From Neobacillus sp. PS3-40 (GTDB lineage: Bacteria > Bacillota > Bacilli > Bacillales > Cytobacillaceae), in the NCBI RefSeq assembly GCF_030915485.1, contig NZ_CP133266.1, positions 4,395,107 through 4,459,106 on the forward strand: a DNA stretch of 64,000 nucleotides, written 5' to 3'. This document shows positions 25,744 to 34,961 of this stretch, one piece after another. The notes below the pieces were generated by a model. It had not been told where the DNA came from. It was given only the letters and a program-made list of their open reading frames with translations, and did not search any database. Each line of letters opens with the position of its first letter. The stretch's first letter is position 1. The translations under genes and the position numbers were made by a program.

Positions 25744-25811
25744 AAAATAATAGATTTGTTGTTTAAAAGCCCCTACAGCTCCTCATCAAAAGGCTTAGTG
25801 GTACTGCCATT

Positions 25812-26117
25812 CTACAGCCATTCCTCAGCTATCGAGGAATTTTCAGCAATCGAGTAGGCTGCATTCATGATAGCTTGTGCTAATGTATCACCGGTTGCAC
25901 AAACTTCATTAAAGCAAACCTCTGATGCTCCTTTTTGTGTATATGAGAAACCCAACTGTTCTAATTTTTCAACGATTACCATCGCATGGTCAAGGTTTTG
26001 CTCAGGTTGAAACTCAGACTCATAAATGAAAATCCCTTTTTCATGATCAAACCATCTATCCCATCTATTTAATTTCCAACCTAGTATTCTACGTGCTATT
26101 ATGTCTATTTTGTTCAT
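25812..26117 (-). CDS. Phage ABA-sandwich-domain-like protein
   Basis: A 101-aa protein resembling the phage ABA sandwich domain family: it begins with DIIARRILGWKLN, continues with FIYESEFQPEQNLDHAMVIVEKLEQLGF and ends with a helix (TLAQAIMNAAYSIAE). In that family the layout is a membrane-free alpha-beta-alpha sandwich found mainly in phages and prophages. No other phage gene is near, so this is probably a stray prophage gene. The ATG at 26117 follows GGGAG. Confidence 0.65.
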   Translation of the reverse strand: MNKIDIIARRILGWKLNRWDRWFDHEKGIFIYESEFQPEQNLDHAMVIVEKLEQLGFSYTQKGASEVCFNEVCATGDTLAQAIMNAAYSIAENSSIAEEWL

Positions 26118-26320
26118 ATGTTAATACTCCCTTTCTACGATTTTTTTATTTTACCATTTTACTTGTTCCTAGCCTATATATATCATTTGAATTTTTTTTA
26201 ATATGACGCATGCTAAAAAGAAAGGGCCTCAGTCGTAGACCTTATTTTCAATTAGAACTTAGAATAAAATTAAAAAATCATATATACAAATAAGGTAACA
26301 CTATTTTAGGGGGCTAAAAT

Positions 26321-27226
26321 GTGTATATATTTGATCAAGGACAATTCTTAGATGAGACAGAGGTTTCGATTAGCGTACGAAACAAAGGATTAAATTATGG
26401 ATTGGGATGTTTTGAAGGGATAAGGGCTTTTTGGAATGATTCCCAAGAACAATTATATATATATCGCCTGTTCGATCACTACAAAAGATTCCATGAGTCT
26501 GGTAAATCTCTCCAACTAAATATCCCTTATTCTCAGATGCAACTATTCCACTGGACAATCCAATTATTAAAAATAAATAATATACGGGAAGATGTCTATA
26601 TTCGCCCCATATGCATTAATGGTGAAAATACATTACGTCCCGAATTGTCGGCACGTTTTAATCGTGTAATGATTTATTGCATCCCTTTAAAAGAATACAT
26701 TTCAAAATCAGCATTACATGTGAGTGTTTCTTCATGGACACGGGTAGGTAGTAACATGATTCCTCCTCAAACAAAGTCCACGGGAGGTTATTTAAATTCG
26801 GCATTAGCCTCCACAGAAGCCAGATTAAATGGTTTTGATGAAGCAATTTTTCTGACAGAAGAAGGGAATGTGAGTGAAGGACCTGGAGAAAATATTGTTA
26901 TTGTAAAAAATAAACAAGTAATAACGCCACCTATTACAGATGATATTCTTGCAGGAATTACCCGTGATACAGTAAAACAATTAGCAAATCATGAATTAAG
27001 GCTACCTTTTATTGAAAAGAGTCTATCAAGAACCGAGCTATATTCAGCTGATGAAGTATTTTTTACAGGTACCGCTATCGGTATTAAACCCATCATTCAA
27101 ATCGACCATAGAATCATTGGAATAGGTCAAGAGGGACCAATTACAAAAGAAATTCGGACTCAATATGAAAATATTGTCAAAGGAAACAACCCGAATTATT
27201 TAGGCTATTGTACACCAGTGTATTAA
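26321..27226 (+). CDS. ilvE: Branched-chain amino acid aminotransferase (class IV)
   Basis: A 301-aa fold type IV PLP aminotransferase that would interconvert leucine, isoleucine and valine with their keto acids. Visible features are GLNYGLGCFEGIRAF at the start, the RPICING strand, the PLP lysine in PPQTKSTGGYLNS, the FDEAIFLTEEGNVSEG segment and FFTGTAIGIKPI. The GTG start at 26321 follows GGGGG. It stands alone between terminators and away from any ilv-leu operon. D-amino-acid aminotransferase and ADC lyase are relatives, but length and motifs favour IlvE. Confidence 0.87.
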   Translation: MYIFDQGQFLDETEVSISVRNKGLNYGLGCFEGIRAFWNDSQEQLYIYRLFDHYKRFHESGKSLQLNIPYSQMQLFHWTIQLLKINNIREDVYIRPICINGENTLRPELSARFNRVMIYCIPLKEYISKSALHVSVSSWTRVGSNMIPPQTKSTGGYLNSALASTEARLNGFDEAIFLTEEGNVSEGPGENIVIVKNKQVITPPITDDILAGITRDTVKQLANHELRLPFIEKSLSRTELYSADEVFFTGTAIGIKPIIQIDHRIIGIGQEGPITKEIRTQYENIVKGNNPNYLGYCTPVY

Positions 27227-27369
27227 ATAAAAAAGGTGTAGTCCTCTTGATAATGAACATAAATGACAATGCAACCCATCCTTTACTCAACAAATTCGAA
27301 GAAGGCTATCCATTTTAGAAATACAATTGATAACTGCTTGTGAAGATCGGAAATGGTATATCATAATAA

Positions 27370-27424
27370 AAAACACCCTCCTAGAAATCATATTGTTTCA
27401 ATATGATTCAGGGGGTGTTTTTTA
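27370..27424. terminator. Bidirectional terminator
   Basis: A long stem pairs AACACCCTCCT...AATCATATTG with CAATATGATT...GGGGGTGTT, with a T run on the + side and A-rich flank on the other. It lies between convergent genes. Confidence 0.75.
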
Positions 27425-27505
27425 TTGTCTCATTTATCTAGGTCTTTTCAATTTATCTCCACAGGGCTATGGTTATGGGACGAGGAACATGTCCCGTTGT
27501 CCCAC

Positions 27506-29764
27506 CTAATATGTTTCAGATCGAATTTCAGGTTGGATTTCAAGGAATTTTGATAGGACAATTGCCAAGTCTGCTCTTGTCATGGTTTTGGCAGGAAGAA
27601 AATTCCCGTTCTTATCTGCGCTTGAGAAAATACCTAAACCGGAGATTAATCCGACACTGCCTTTTTCTTTAATTTTTGCCTGATCCTTGTATTTTACTGA
27701 GAACAATCCAGGATAAGATGCTAATTTTTCGTAGCCTAAACTGCGAACGAGTAGAACGGCGATTTCTTCTCTTGTGATGGATTTAGTTGGTTTAAAGTTT
27801 TGGCTATCTACTTTAATAATATTTCTCTCAATTGCTCTTTGAAGGTATGGATAGAATTCGTCTTCCTTTTTCACATCTGTAAATGGCGGGTTTAATGAAG
27901 GATTGATCCAAACAGAGCGTTCCCCCAAAGCTCTCACTATAAAGGTAATGGCTTCTGCTTTTGTCACTACTTTATCTGGCTGAACTTTTCCTTTTACAAC
28001 ATCAAAAATATTTAAATCGATCATGGATTGAAGCTGTTTTTCTGCTTTATGGCCCTTAATATCAGTTGCCACTGTGTCAGAACCTATTTCTTTCCCTGTT
28101 TCAAAATTCTTCCATTTCCCATCAATGGCATCCAAATATTTTGGAATTTCGAAATTACTGTTTTTTCCATATACAAGGGTTGTTTCTGTTCCACGTTGAT
28201 CACCATTTGGAATGAGAAAATGGTAGAAAGTCGTTGGTGTATTTTTTACATAAAGCTCTTTTGCCTTTTCGGCTGAAATGACTTGGTCTTTGGATGGAAA
28301 TGTAAGATTATTCCAATCCAAACTATAGGATGTTATAGCGCCTGTTTCCGCAGAAATATTTACACTAACGCCTTGGCCGAGAACGGTTAACCCATTTTCT
28401 TTTCGGCTGAAATAAATGGTGTACGTACGAGCTTTTTTCCATTTTCCATCCTTAATTTCTTGTGGCATTGTCGCATAAAGCCGGTCTCCTTTCGTTGCAG
28501 CAGAACCTTTAACAAAATCGGTTGCAATTTGAAGAGCTTGTTTCATATCCACTTTTACTTCAAAATCCGAACTGTTTTCTTGATTCGAATAATACCTATT
28601 ATTATCATTATAATAGCGAACAAGTTCCCCTGTTTTGGCATCCACCATCGCCATTATATATGCAGATGGACCGGAACCATCCCCATTTCTCCAGTTGAAT
28701 ACCCAAACCTTTCTTCCATTTGATCCATAATCATCCTGATAATTGACATTTTCCACAACATAATGTTCAGGAATGGAAAGCTTGTCAGTTACAGCTTTTA
28801 ATGCCTCATTTTTCGTTAACTCTTTCGTAGGTGTCGGTTGTTCAACAGGTTTGTCAAGCACTGGTCCTGTAGGTAACGTGATGCTAGGTTCTTGATTGGC
28901 TGGTTTCCCATCAACACCAAGAAGGTCTCCTGTTTTGGCATCATAAAGAGGCGGAACAATATTTATATAAGAATTGTTAGCTACTTGTTTTGGAGCATAT
29001 ACGAGTTGAGCTTGTTTAGAAAATGAATTGGAATAGGATGCGTACTGGTAATAAAGTTCTAATCCTATGTTGCTTGTGAAGAGTTGTCTTGCTTTTTCTT
29101 CTGTCATAATTCCTTCTGTATTTGCAAATTTAAAGGAGTTGTTCCATAGATAGTTGAACCCTCTAATTTTCTCATTTCCATCCACTTGTACAGAAATATT
29201 ATTTTCATAAAATGGGATGCCATTTACAAGCTGATAGAATCTTACCATATATGTTCCATTTTGATAGGTTTTATTATATTCCTTCATATTGCTATCAATC
29301 TGCATTTCTTTAAGCTTTCCAGGATAGAGAGATTCAATATATTTTTTTGCACTTTCAACCGCTTTTTCATAGGAAATTTTTAATGGAGTAGCGGGAGCAT
29401 TGTCATTATTATACATGTCAATACTTATAATCTCCCCTGTTTCGGCATCAACGGAAACATTGATGGAGCCATATGGTCGGCTTTGTTTAGACCAAGAAAT
29501 CATCCATAGCTGCTGTCCCGTATAATAGTTGTAATCAAATCGAATTTCTTGCTGTTGATACCCGGATGGAATTTTTACTGCCTTTTTTGCAAGTTCCAGA
29601 GCTTTTTCTTGTGTAATCGTTGCTTCTTTTTCTAAGTTGGTAAGTGATGCAGATGATATTGCCTGTCCATTCTTTTCAGTGGCCGCGTGCACATTTATGG
29701 AATTAGCACTTCCTAGTAAAACAGATGCAACAACTAGACTTGATACCCATTTCTTTTTCTTCAA
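27506..29764 (-). CDS. Secreted surface protein with YcdB/PepSY-type repeats and SLH domains
   Basis: A 752-aa exported protein. Residues 1-28 are a signal peptide ending at HAA. Residues 50-520 contain repeated PepSY/YcdB-like units (ITQEKALELAKKAV..., LKISYEKAVESAKKYI, TKNEALKAVTDKL, VDMKQALQIATDFV), each pairing a helix with a sheet and the phrase DAxTGEI. A Pro/Thr linker (PVEQPTPTKELT) splits two tandem modules. Residues about 565-745 form three S-layer homology repeats (ITFIVRALG, FYPYLQRAIERNII, ADLAIVLSKFL) that anchor to pyruvylated cell-wall polymer. ATG at 29764 follows AAGGAGAGG. Probably a cell-surface inhibitor or metallopeptidase partner; the role is unknown. Confidence 0.85.
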   Translation of the reverse strand: MKKKKWVSSLVVASVLLGSANSINVHAATEKNGQAISSASLTNLEKEATITQEKALELAKKAVKIPSGYQQQEIRFDYNYYTGQQLWMISWSKQSRPYGSINVSVDAETGEIISIDMYNNDNAPATPLKISYEKAVESAKKYIESLYPGKLKEMQIDSNMKEYNKTYQNGTYMVRFYQLVNGIPFYENNISVQVDGNEKIRGFNYLWNNSFKFANTEGIMTEEKARQLFTSNIGLELYYQYASYSNSFSKQAQLVYAPKQVANNSYINIVPPLYDAKTGDLLGVDGKPANQEPSITLPTGPVLDKPVEQPTPTKELTKNEALKAVTDKLSIPEHYVVENVNYQDDYGSNGRKVWVFNWRNGDGSGPSAYIMAMVDAKTGELVRYYNDNNRYYSNQENSSDFEVKVDMKQALQIATDFVKGSAATKGDRLYATMPQEIKDGKWKKARTYTIYFSRKENGLTVLGQGVSVNISAETGAITSYSLDWNNLTFPSKDQVISAEKAKELYVKNTPTTFYHFLIPNGDQRGTETTLVYGKNSNFEIPKYLDAIDGKWKNFETGKEIGSDTVATDIKGHKAEKQLQSMIDLNIFDVVKGKVQPDKVVTKAEAITFIVRALGERSVWINPSLNPPFTDVKKEDEFYPYLQRAIERNIIKVDSQNFKPTKSITREEIAVLLVRSLGYEKLASYPGLFSVKYKDQAKIKEKGSVGLISGLGIFSSADKNGNFLPAKTMTRADLAIVLSKFLEIQPEIRSETY

Positions 29765-30120
29765 AATAAAATCCTCTCCTTAATAGTTTTTCATATTGTT
29801 ATCGTTACAGTATTGTATATTCCATTTTTTGTGAATTATTCCTAAAAGAAGAAAAAAGGGACAGATTCCCATCCAACAACAAAGGAAAAATTTATTATTG
29901 TATAGCCGAGAAGTGTTGGAAGAATTTCAGCAGAATATTGATAGTGATAGTATTCATCTGTTAAAACCCGCTTAAGCAAATTCAAAAAAAGATTGTGAAC
30001 TTTTTAACAAAATTATCGTATATATTCCTTTTTTCGTAACATTTTTCAGATATAATTATGATATGATAAACATGTGAAATAATTCACAATATAAATTCAG
30101 CATGGAAGGGGCGAAACGCC
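29765..30120. other. Divergent intergenic region with a short gene remnant
   Basis: A start-less frame ending at TAA 29973-29975 (YSREVLEEFQQNIDSDSIHLLKPA) looks like a gene tail. The remainder should carry the promoters of the two divergent genes; a TATAAT-like box is at about 30053. Confidence 0.35.
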
Positions 30121-30345
30121 ATGTTTTCAAAAGAAAAGATCGTTTTAGAATTGCATGAACAGTATTCGACTCAAGAAGAGTTAAGCAAGGTTGTAGTTCA
30201 TGATCTGATGGAAATAGGAAAGCAGTGTCAAAACGTGGACAACTACACCATTCTAGTAAACAACAAAACTTACTCCTTATCAGATAGAATGTTTCTTATA
30301 AAGGGAATTATCCTCCGCCAAGCAGTATTAAGTGCGATAAATTAA
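30121..30345 (+). CDS. Hypothetical protein (74 aa)
   Basis: A 74-aa acidic, largely helical soluble protein (LELHEQYSTQEELSKVVVHDLMEIGKQ, then DRMFLIKGIILRQAVLSAI). The ATG follows GGAAGGGG. No domain recognised. The gene is isolated and ends before a terminator at 30441. Confidence 0.6.
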   Translation: MFSKEKIVLELHEQYSTQEELSKVVVHDLMEIGKQCQNVDNYTILVNNKTYSLSDRMFLIKGIILRQAVLSAIN

Positions 30346-30440
30346 TTTCAAATAGAAAATCAAAGCGGGGGAGCCATTGTTCTTCTGCTTTTTTACTGTT
30401 AAAGAATTTAGATGGTCTTTGTAAACTGTCTAGCTCCAGT

Positions 30441-30467
30441 GCTCGCCAATCGGCGAGTTTTTTTTTG
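30441..30467 (+). terminator. Rho-independent terminator within a dispersed repeat
   Basis: GCTCGCCAATCGGCGAG forms a stem followed by nine T. The same GCCAATCGGCGAGTTTT text occurs in the repeat at 34962-35065, so the terminator is part of a dispersed family. Confidence 0.75.
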
Positions 30468-30636
30468 GACCATAGATCCAGGATTGTGGAAAAAGGAATC
30501 TGTAAAGCAACAGAAAATAATAACTAAGATTCATTGAAACGATAATCGGGGAAATATCTAAAAAACAAAAAAGGAGGTTTAAAAACAACACTTTTTACTT
30601 AAAGTGCCTAAATTTAAAAATAGGGGGATTTAGATA

Positions 30637-31398
30637 ATGAAATTAGATGGGAAAGTGGCAATTATAACAGGGGCAGCATCAGGTATGGGGAAGGCAATTG
30701 CAGAATTGTATGCGAAAGAGGGGGCTAAAGTGATTTTAGCAGACCTCAACTTTGAAGGTGCAAAGGCAGTTGTAGAGGGGATTAAAAATAATGGTGGTCT
30801 GGCTAAAGCACTTCAAGTAAATGTTGCAAAATTAGGGGATATCGAAAACATGATAGACACAGCAGTTACTGAATATGGAACTTTAGATATCCTAGTAAAT
30901 AATGCTGGTATAATGGATGGATTTGAACCCGTTGGAGATATTAGTGATGAAAAATGGGATTTACTATTTGATGTGAATACAAAAGGTGTAATGCGCGCAA
31001 TGCGAAAAGCAATACCTATCTTTTTAGAAAAAGGAAAAGGTGTCATCATAAATACAGCTTCTACTGGCGGATTAAATGGTGCTCATTCAGGTGTTGCTTA
31101 TGGAGCATCGAAGCATGCAGTTATTGGATTAACTAAGAATACGGGCTTTATGTATGCAAAAAAAGGTATTCGCTGTAATGCAATCGCACCAGGAGCAGTT
31201 GAAACTAATATTGCTTTAAGTATGAATAATATTAATCAATTCGGTATGGAACGAGCAGGCTTAACTCACGGATTATCACCGCGCTCTGGTCAACCTGAAG
31301 AAATAGCACAAGTTGCATTGTTCTTAGCTTCTGATGAATCAAGTTTTGTAAACGGTACAGTGGTAGTAGTCGATGGTGGTTGGACTGCTGCATTTTAA
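30637..31398 (+). CDS. Short-chain dehydrogenase/reductase
   Basis: A 253-aa classical SDR. The cofactor loop is TGAASGMGKAIAEL with an Asp (LADLNFEG) after strand 2, indicating NAD(H) preference. NNAG is present, and the catalytic Ser (STGGLNG region), Tyr and Lys fit YGASKHAVIG. The C-terminus FVNGTVVVVDGGWTAAF is typical. It resembles glucose/3-oxoacyl reductase-type SDRs; substrate unknown. The ATG follows AGGGGGATTTAG. It is monocistronic. Confidence 0.85.
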   Translation: MKLDGKVAIITGAASGMGKAIAELYAKEGAKVILADLNFEGAKAVVEGIKNNGGLAKALQVNVAKLGDIENMIDTAVTEYGTLDILVNNAGIMDGFEPVGDISDEKWDLLFDVNTKGVMRAMRKAIPIFLEKGKGVIINTASTGGLNGAHSGVAYGASKHAVIGLTKNTGFMYAKKGIRCNAIAPGAVETNIALSMNNINQFGMERAGLTHGLSPRSGQPEEIAQVALFLASDESSFVNGTVVVVDGGWTAAF

Positions 31399-31567
31399 AT
31401 TAAGGATTTGTTAAACTTCATTGTTGATTTTCATTAGGCTCTTTTCTTAAACTTTGTTGCTAGTTGAAACTAAATTAGAATGAGATTCCAGTTTACCGAT
31501 TAAAACCGTATGAAGTTTTTACGAAAAGAGCACGATACTATTGTTATTTCGGGCTTTTAGACTAGGT

Positions 31568-31599
31568 ACGAAAAACAACAATCTATGCGAAAACAGCCT
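31568..31599 (-). repeat. Dispersed intergenic motif (copy 1)
   Basis: On the minus strand AGGCTGTTTTCG, a seven-base variable part and TGTTGTTTTTCGT match the + strand text at 37221-37252. It is a short interspersed repeat of unknown role. Confidence 0.5.
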
Positions 31600-31689
31600 T
31601 TCATTATGATTGGGGAATAGGACATACGATCCTATATTTAATAAAACAAACTGTTGTTCTAACATGAATATATAAATAAGGGCAAAAAT

Positions 31690-32035
31690 AAGTGATTTCG
31701 AGTGGAGTTAACGGACATTATTGTTTAACAGAGCCATTTTTAAAGTAGTAATAACAGCAATCATTACTCGTGTAACTCGAGAAACCAACGAAAATAAAAT
31801 AAGCGGAGATTTTTCGGTTAAATGCAGAATGGAGCTCGTTTCGGGGTGTATAAACGGAGGTTTTCCGGTTACGCAATGCAAAGTCCCCCATTTTCGCGGT
31901 TTTTGAGTCAATAGGCGGAAACTCTCCGTCTATTTAAGCTATTTTTAATCCAATTTACAAATTAAAAGGAATTTTTCCGTCTATTAAGAATTCGGACAAG
32001 TATCAAATATCAACATTTACCTTTAATAGAGCCTA
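31690..32035. repeat. MITE-like repeat region with a series of mini-hairpins
   Basis: About 345 bases without an intact gene. It begins near GTTAACGGACATTATTGTTT and ends near the TATCAACATTTACCTTTAAT motif (copy B of the 12733 repeat). In between, four short CGGA...TCCG-type units occur at about 31803-31817, 31854-31868, 31914-31929 and 31967-31979. The pattern suggests a non-autonomous element or decayed insertion. The rest of 31399-32199 shows no gene. Confidence 0.45.
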
Positions 32036-32199
32036 AATTAAAATACGCTGATTGGCGAGCCCTAGAGATATATTTATTATTTGAAAATGAAATAGAAAAG
32101 GGCAGGTATGCTATTTTTCACAAAACTAAACTTCTTAATTAGACAAGTTTTGATCTCACTCATTTAATATAGTAACTAATCCTTTTGGGGGTGTATTAA

Positions 32200-32358
32200 A
32201 TGGGTTGAGGAAATGCAAGTAAATCCTCTTCAGGTGGAAGAGTAAATTATTCAAAAGCAGCTATTAAAAAAGGAAATGGAAACAACAAAATTCTCCAAGG
32301 CAATACGAAAAAGCAGGCAGTAAATAATACAAAAAAAGCAGGAAAAAGAGGAAAATAA
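32200..32358 (+). pseudogene. Small basic protein gene with TGA at codon 3
   Basis: ATG 32200 follows GGGGGTG and the frame reads M-G-stop-G-N-A-S-K, then stays open for 50 more codons (SSSGGRVNYSKAAIKKGNGN..., ending KKAGKRGK) to TAA. Apart from the TGA at 32206-32208 it looks like an intact gene for a 52-aa Lys/Gly/Asn-rich basic protein. No start codon follows the stop. A strong terminator is downstream at 32402. It is a recent pseudogene or a sequencing error. Confidence 0.5.
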
Positions 32359-32401
32359 AAATGAGCGTGATTTTTTCCTGCACACATCAAAACGGAACAA
32401 A

Positions 32402-32446
32402 AAAGGGCCGTCAAATTTCACGTTGAATTTGACGGCCCTTTTTTGT
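32402..32446. terminator. Strong terminator
   Basis: A 16-bp stem (AGGGCCGTCAAATTT with its complement) followed by TTTTTTG on the + strand and an A/T-rich flank on the other. It lies between convergent genes. Confidence 0.9.
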
Positions 32447-32524
32447 TGATAGGTTTAGATTAAAGATCTACTCATTGAACGGCACTCAACTGCATCTAAT
32501 TTTTACGATTTTTAACAGCATGCT

Positions 32525-33697
32525 TTATTTTTTGCTGGAAGTTTTAGCTGCACTTACTGCTTCTGTAAATTGGCGCTGATATTTAGTAGCCAAAGCAGGT
32601 ACATTTCGAATATAATTTTGGGTCTCAGAGATATACAAGTACCTTGAGTTGAGCACGTTTCCAGGACCGGCATTATAAGCAGCCAACGCCATTTCTATGC
32701 TTCCAAAACGATTAAGTTGAATGGCTAAATATTTTGTTCCCCCTTCAATGTTCTCGGCAGGGTCGTATGGATTAACTCCTAAGCCATGGGCTGTTCTAGG
32801 CATTAACTGCATCAATCCAATAGCTCCAGCTGGACTTTGGACATTAGGATTACCTCCAGATTCTTGTTCGATAACAGCAGCTATTACAGCAGGGTCAATT
32901 CCATATTTCGAAGAGGCGGCTTGTATTTCTTTGCCCCATCTCATAACTTTATCAGATGAATCATATTCAACAACGACAACTGGTTTGTTCTCCACAACCT
33001 TAATAATCATTGGTTTGCCATCTGCAGTCATAATCCTAACAGTTAACATGTCGTTAAGGGCACTAAAACCGTCTTTTAGATTGTTTTTAATGATATCCCA
33101 ATCAGATAAGGCAACCTGTGTATCAGCTGCCTGGTTATCCTCTAATTCTAGTTTATTACCGAGTAGGTCCTTGAATTTGCTTTTATCAGAAATTTCCTTA
33201 CTGATACTTGTTAAGCTGTGTTTTGGAGCGCTGCTTAGAAAAGGGATCTTTGAAGCTATCAACTGAACCGTATTTTTTATATTGGTCTTAAAAATCAAAT
33301 ACTGTTCCTTTTTATAAGCTTTTGTATCAGTGATATCCACCTTATCTTGAAACGGTAGGTAGAGCTGAATTCTAACAGGTTCCTGATGGGCTAGTTTGTC
33401 AATAACCAAGTTTTCCATAGGCGTCCAATTAACTTTTCCGGCTGTATAAATCAACACAGCCAAAATTCCGATGAGAATTAGAACTTTGCGAAAAAATGGC
33501 CAAATCCAATTCTTCAAAACATGCTTACTCTTTTTTTGTATTAGTGCAAGATATTTATTCAAGGGAGATTCCTCACTTTTTGTCATTAAAATAACCTTTG
33601 GTTTTCTCTGTTTTTTGTATTTTCCAAGTAATTGTGGTCCTCCTGCATCTACACTAAACTGCATAATATACAGCTTGAATAAGGCTATATAATACAT
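32525..33697 (-). CDS. Membrane-anchored lytic transglycosylase (SLT family)
   Basis: A protein of up to 390 aa. The C-terminal SLT domain has the catalytic Glu in AVIEQESGG, then [13 protein letters not shown] and [10 protein letters not shown], so it would cleave the glycan strand of peptidoglycan. One membrane helix ([16 protein letters not shown]) near residue 80 anchors it with the enzyme outside; a variable 170-aa stalk lies between. The start is uncertain: ATG 33697 is the longest frame with no clear ribosome binding site, while ATG 33586 (MTKSEES) has AAAGG nine bases before it. A role in wall turnover is probable. Confidence 0.82.
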   Translation of the reverse strand: MYYIALFKLYIMQFSVDAGGPQLLGKYKKQRKPKVILMTKSEESPLNKYLALIQKKSKHVLKNWIWPFFRKVLILIGILAVLIYTAGKVNWTPMENLVIDKLAHQEPVRIQLYLPFQDKVDITDTKAYKKEQYLIFKTNIKNTVQLIASKIPFLSSAPKHSLTSISKEISDKSKFKDLLGNKLELEDNQAADTQVALSDWDIIKNNLKDGFSALNDMLTVRIMTADGKPMIIKVVENKPVVVVEYDSSDKVMRWGKEIQAASSKYGIDPAVIAAVIEQESGGNPNVQSPAGAIGLMQLMPRTAHGLGVNPYDPAENIEGGTKYLAIQLNRFGSIEMALAAYNAGPGNVLNSRYLYISETQNYIRNVPALATKYQRQFTEAVSAAKTSSKK

Positions 33698-33853
33698 AAT
33701 TACAGTAATTGTAACGTAGGGATGTTGTGGGTAATTGCCTGAGTTATGTCGTTTTTTTTACAAATAGACTCCCTAAAGAGGATTCATGTTTCCTTTGGGT
33801 GACAAAAATAATAAAAAATGGTTATTGACAGGAAGGATAGTAAGCAGTATTAT

Positions 33854-33871
33854 TATCTCATATTCAAGATA
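33854..33871. promoter_or_regulatory. MhqR-type operator (autoregulatory)
   Basis: TATCTCATATTCAAGATA is an imperfect palindrome matching the one before the DoxX gene (TATCT, six to eight bases, AGATA). A further half site, TTTCGAGATA, follows at 33877. It lies 36 bases before the MarR gene. Confidence 0.65.
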
Positions 33872-33906
33872 TTTAATTTCGAGATATTTTCTAGGAGGTG
33901 ATAATG

Positions 33907-34335
33907 ATGGAAGGAAAATGTACAAATTTTCCTTATCTACTATTAATGCAGACATCGAAAGCAGTTCAGGATCGAATTAGGATCGAAATTACCAAAAGCA
34001 AACTTACTATTACTGAATTTTCTGTTTTAGAAGTGCTTTACAACAAGGGAAAACAAACGATTCACCAAATTGGTAACAGCATCCTAATATCAAGCGGATC
34101 AATGACATATGTAATAGATAAATTAGAACAAAGAGGATTGTTAAATCGGAGTGCATGTCCAGTCGACCGTAGAGTCATTCATGTACTTTTAACCGATGAT
34201 GGGAGTGATTTGATGGAGAATATCCTGCCCAAACATACAGAATTAGTTGAATTCATGCTTGGTTCTTTAAGTAATCGTGAAAAAGAGATTTTGGTCAAAC
34301 TGTTGAAAAAGGTAAGAGATCGAGTTGAAAGTTGA
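33907..34335 (+). CDS. MarR-family repressor, MhqR-like
   Basis: A 142-aa MarR regulator. The winged helix spans residues about 35-100 (ITEFSVLEVLYNKGKQTIHQIG, then SGSMTYVIDKLEQRGLL as recognition helix and DRRVIHVLLTDDG as wing). It is followed by a dimerisation helix. In Bacillus subtilis MhqR represses genes for quinone and azo-compound detoxification, including the DoxX-type gene mhqP, through a TATCTCGAA-TTCGAGATA palindrome. Very similar palindromes lie before this gene and before the DoxX gene next to it, which supports the assignment. ATG 33904 or 33907 follows AGGAGGTG. Confidence 0.78.
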   Translation: MEGKCTNFPYLLLMQTSKAVQDRIRIEITKSKLTITEFSVLEVLYNKGKQTIHQIGNSILISSGSMTYVIDKLEQRGLLNRSACPVDRRVIHVLLTDDGSDLMENILPKHTELVEFMLGSLSNREKEILVKLLKKVRDRVES

Positions 34336-34350
34336 TTTTTTTTGAATGTT

Positions 34351-34368
34351 TATCTCGAATTCAAGATA
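34351..34368. promoter_or_regulatory. MhqR-type operator before the DoxX gene
   Basis: TATCTCGAATTCAAGATA is a near-perfect palindrome, 22 bases before the DoxX start, and matches the Bacillus MhqR consensus known for mhqNOP. Confidence 0.72.
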
Positions 34369-34390
34369 TATATAATAGGAGGATTTTATA

Positions 34391-34789
34391 ATGATAAATA
34401 GTGGTTTATTAATAATTCGTTTGGTGATTGGTGTTTTATTTATGGCTCATGGAGCCCAGAAATTATTTGGCTGGTTCGGAGGATATGGAATAAAAGGTAC
34501 AGGGGGATGGTTGGAATCTATTGGTATTAAACCTGGTGTAACAATGGCAATTTTTGCAGGATTAGCAGAACTTTTGGGAGGAATATTGTTCACTTTAGGC
34601 CTGTTAACTCCACTTGCGGGAATAATGATTGCAGGAACCATGGTTATGGCTATCGTTAAGGTGCATGGTCCAAATGGATTATGGGCAACATCAAACGGAT
34701 ATGAATACAATCTAACTTTGATTGCAGTTGTAATCGGGATTGCTTTAATTGGCCCAGGCCAATATGCATTAGATGCTTTATTATTCTAA
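34391..34789 (+). CDS. DoxX-family membrane protein (MhqP/CatD-like)
   Basis: A 132-aa protein with four membrane helices and the DoxX signatures [22 protein letters not shown] and [21 protein letters not shown]. In Bacillus the relatives MhqP and CatD take part in resistance to quinones and thiol-reactive compounds as membrane partners of dioxygenases. An MhqR-type operator lies 22 bases upstream and the MarR gene is next to it, so it is presumably derepressed by quinone stress (inference). ATG follows AGGAGG. A terminator follows at 34883. Confidence 0.88.
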   Translation: MINSGLLIIRLVIGVLFMAHGAQKLFGWFGGYGIKGTGGWLESIGIKPGVTMAIFAGLAELLGGILFTLGLLTPLAGIMIAGTMVMAIVKVHGPNGLWATSNGYEYNLTLIAVVIGIALIGPGQYALDALLF

Positions 34790-34882
34790 AAGAAAAAATC
34801 TTAGGAACGGGTATCTTTGTTGAATAACATCAGATTTAAAACAAAAAGGTATGCTTGTAAATGAGATCATTTGTAGTATATG

Positions 34883-34928
34883 AGGATAGGAAAGGCAGTT
34901 GATAATGCTGCTTACCTATCCTTCTTTT
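34883..34928 (+). terminator. Rho-independent terminator
   Basis: AGGATAGG pairs with CCTATCCT around an inner GGCAG...CTGCT stem, followed by TTCTTTTTT. Confidence 0.75.
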
Positions 34929-34961
34929 TTCTTTATTATGTATGACATTAAATACTGTTAC

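Noticed and set aside
31803..31979. CRISPR array
   Set aside because: The recurring units are only about 12-16 bases, imperfect, self-complementary and unevenly spaced, and no cas genes are present.
32206..32208. Selenocysteine codon
   Set aside because: No SECIS-like stem or selenocysteine gene is seen and the position (codon 3) would be unusual.
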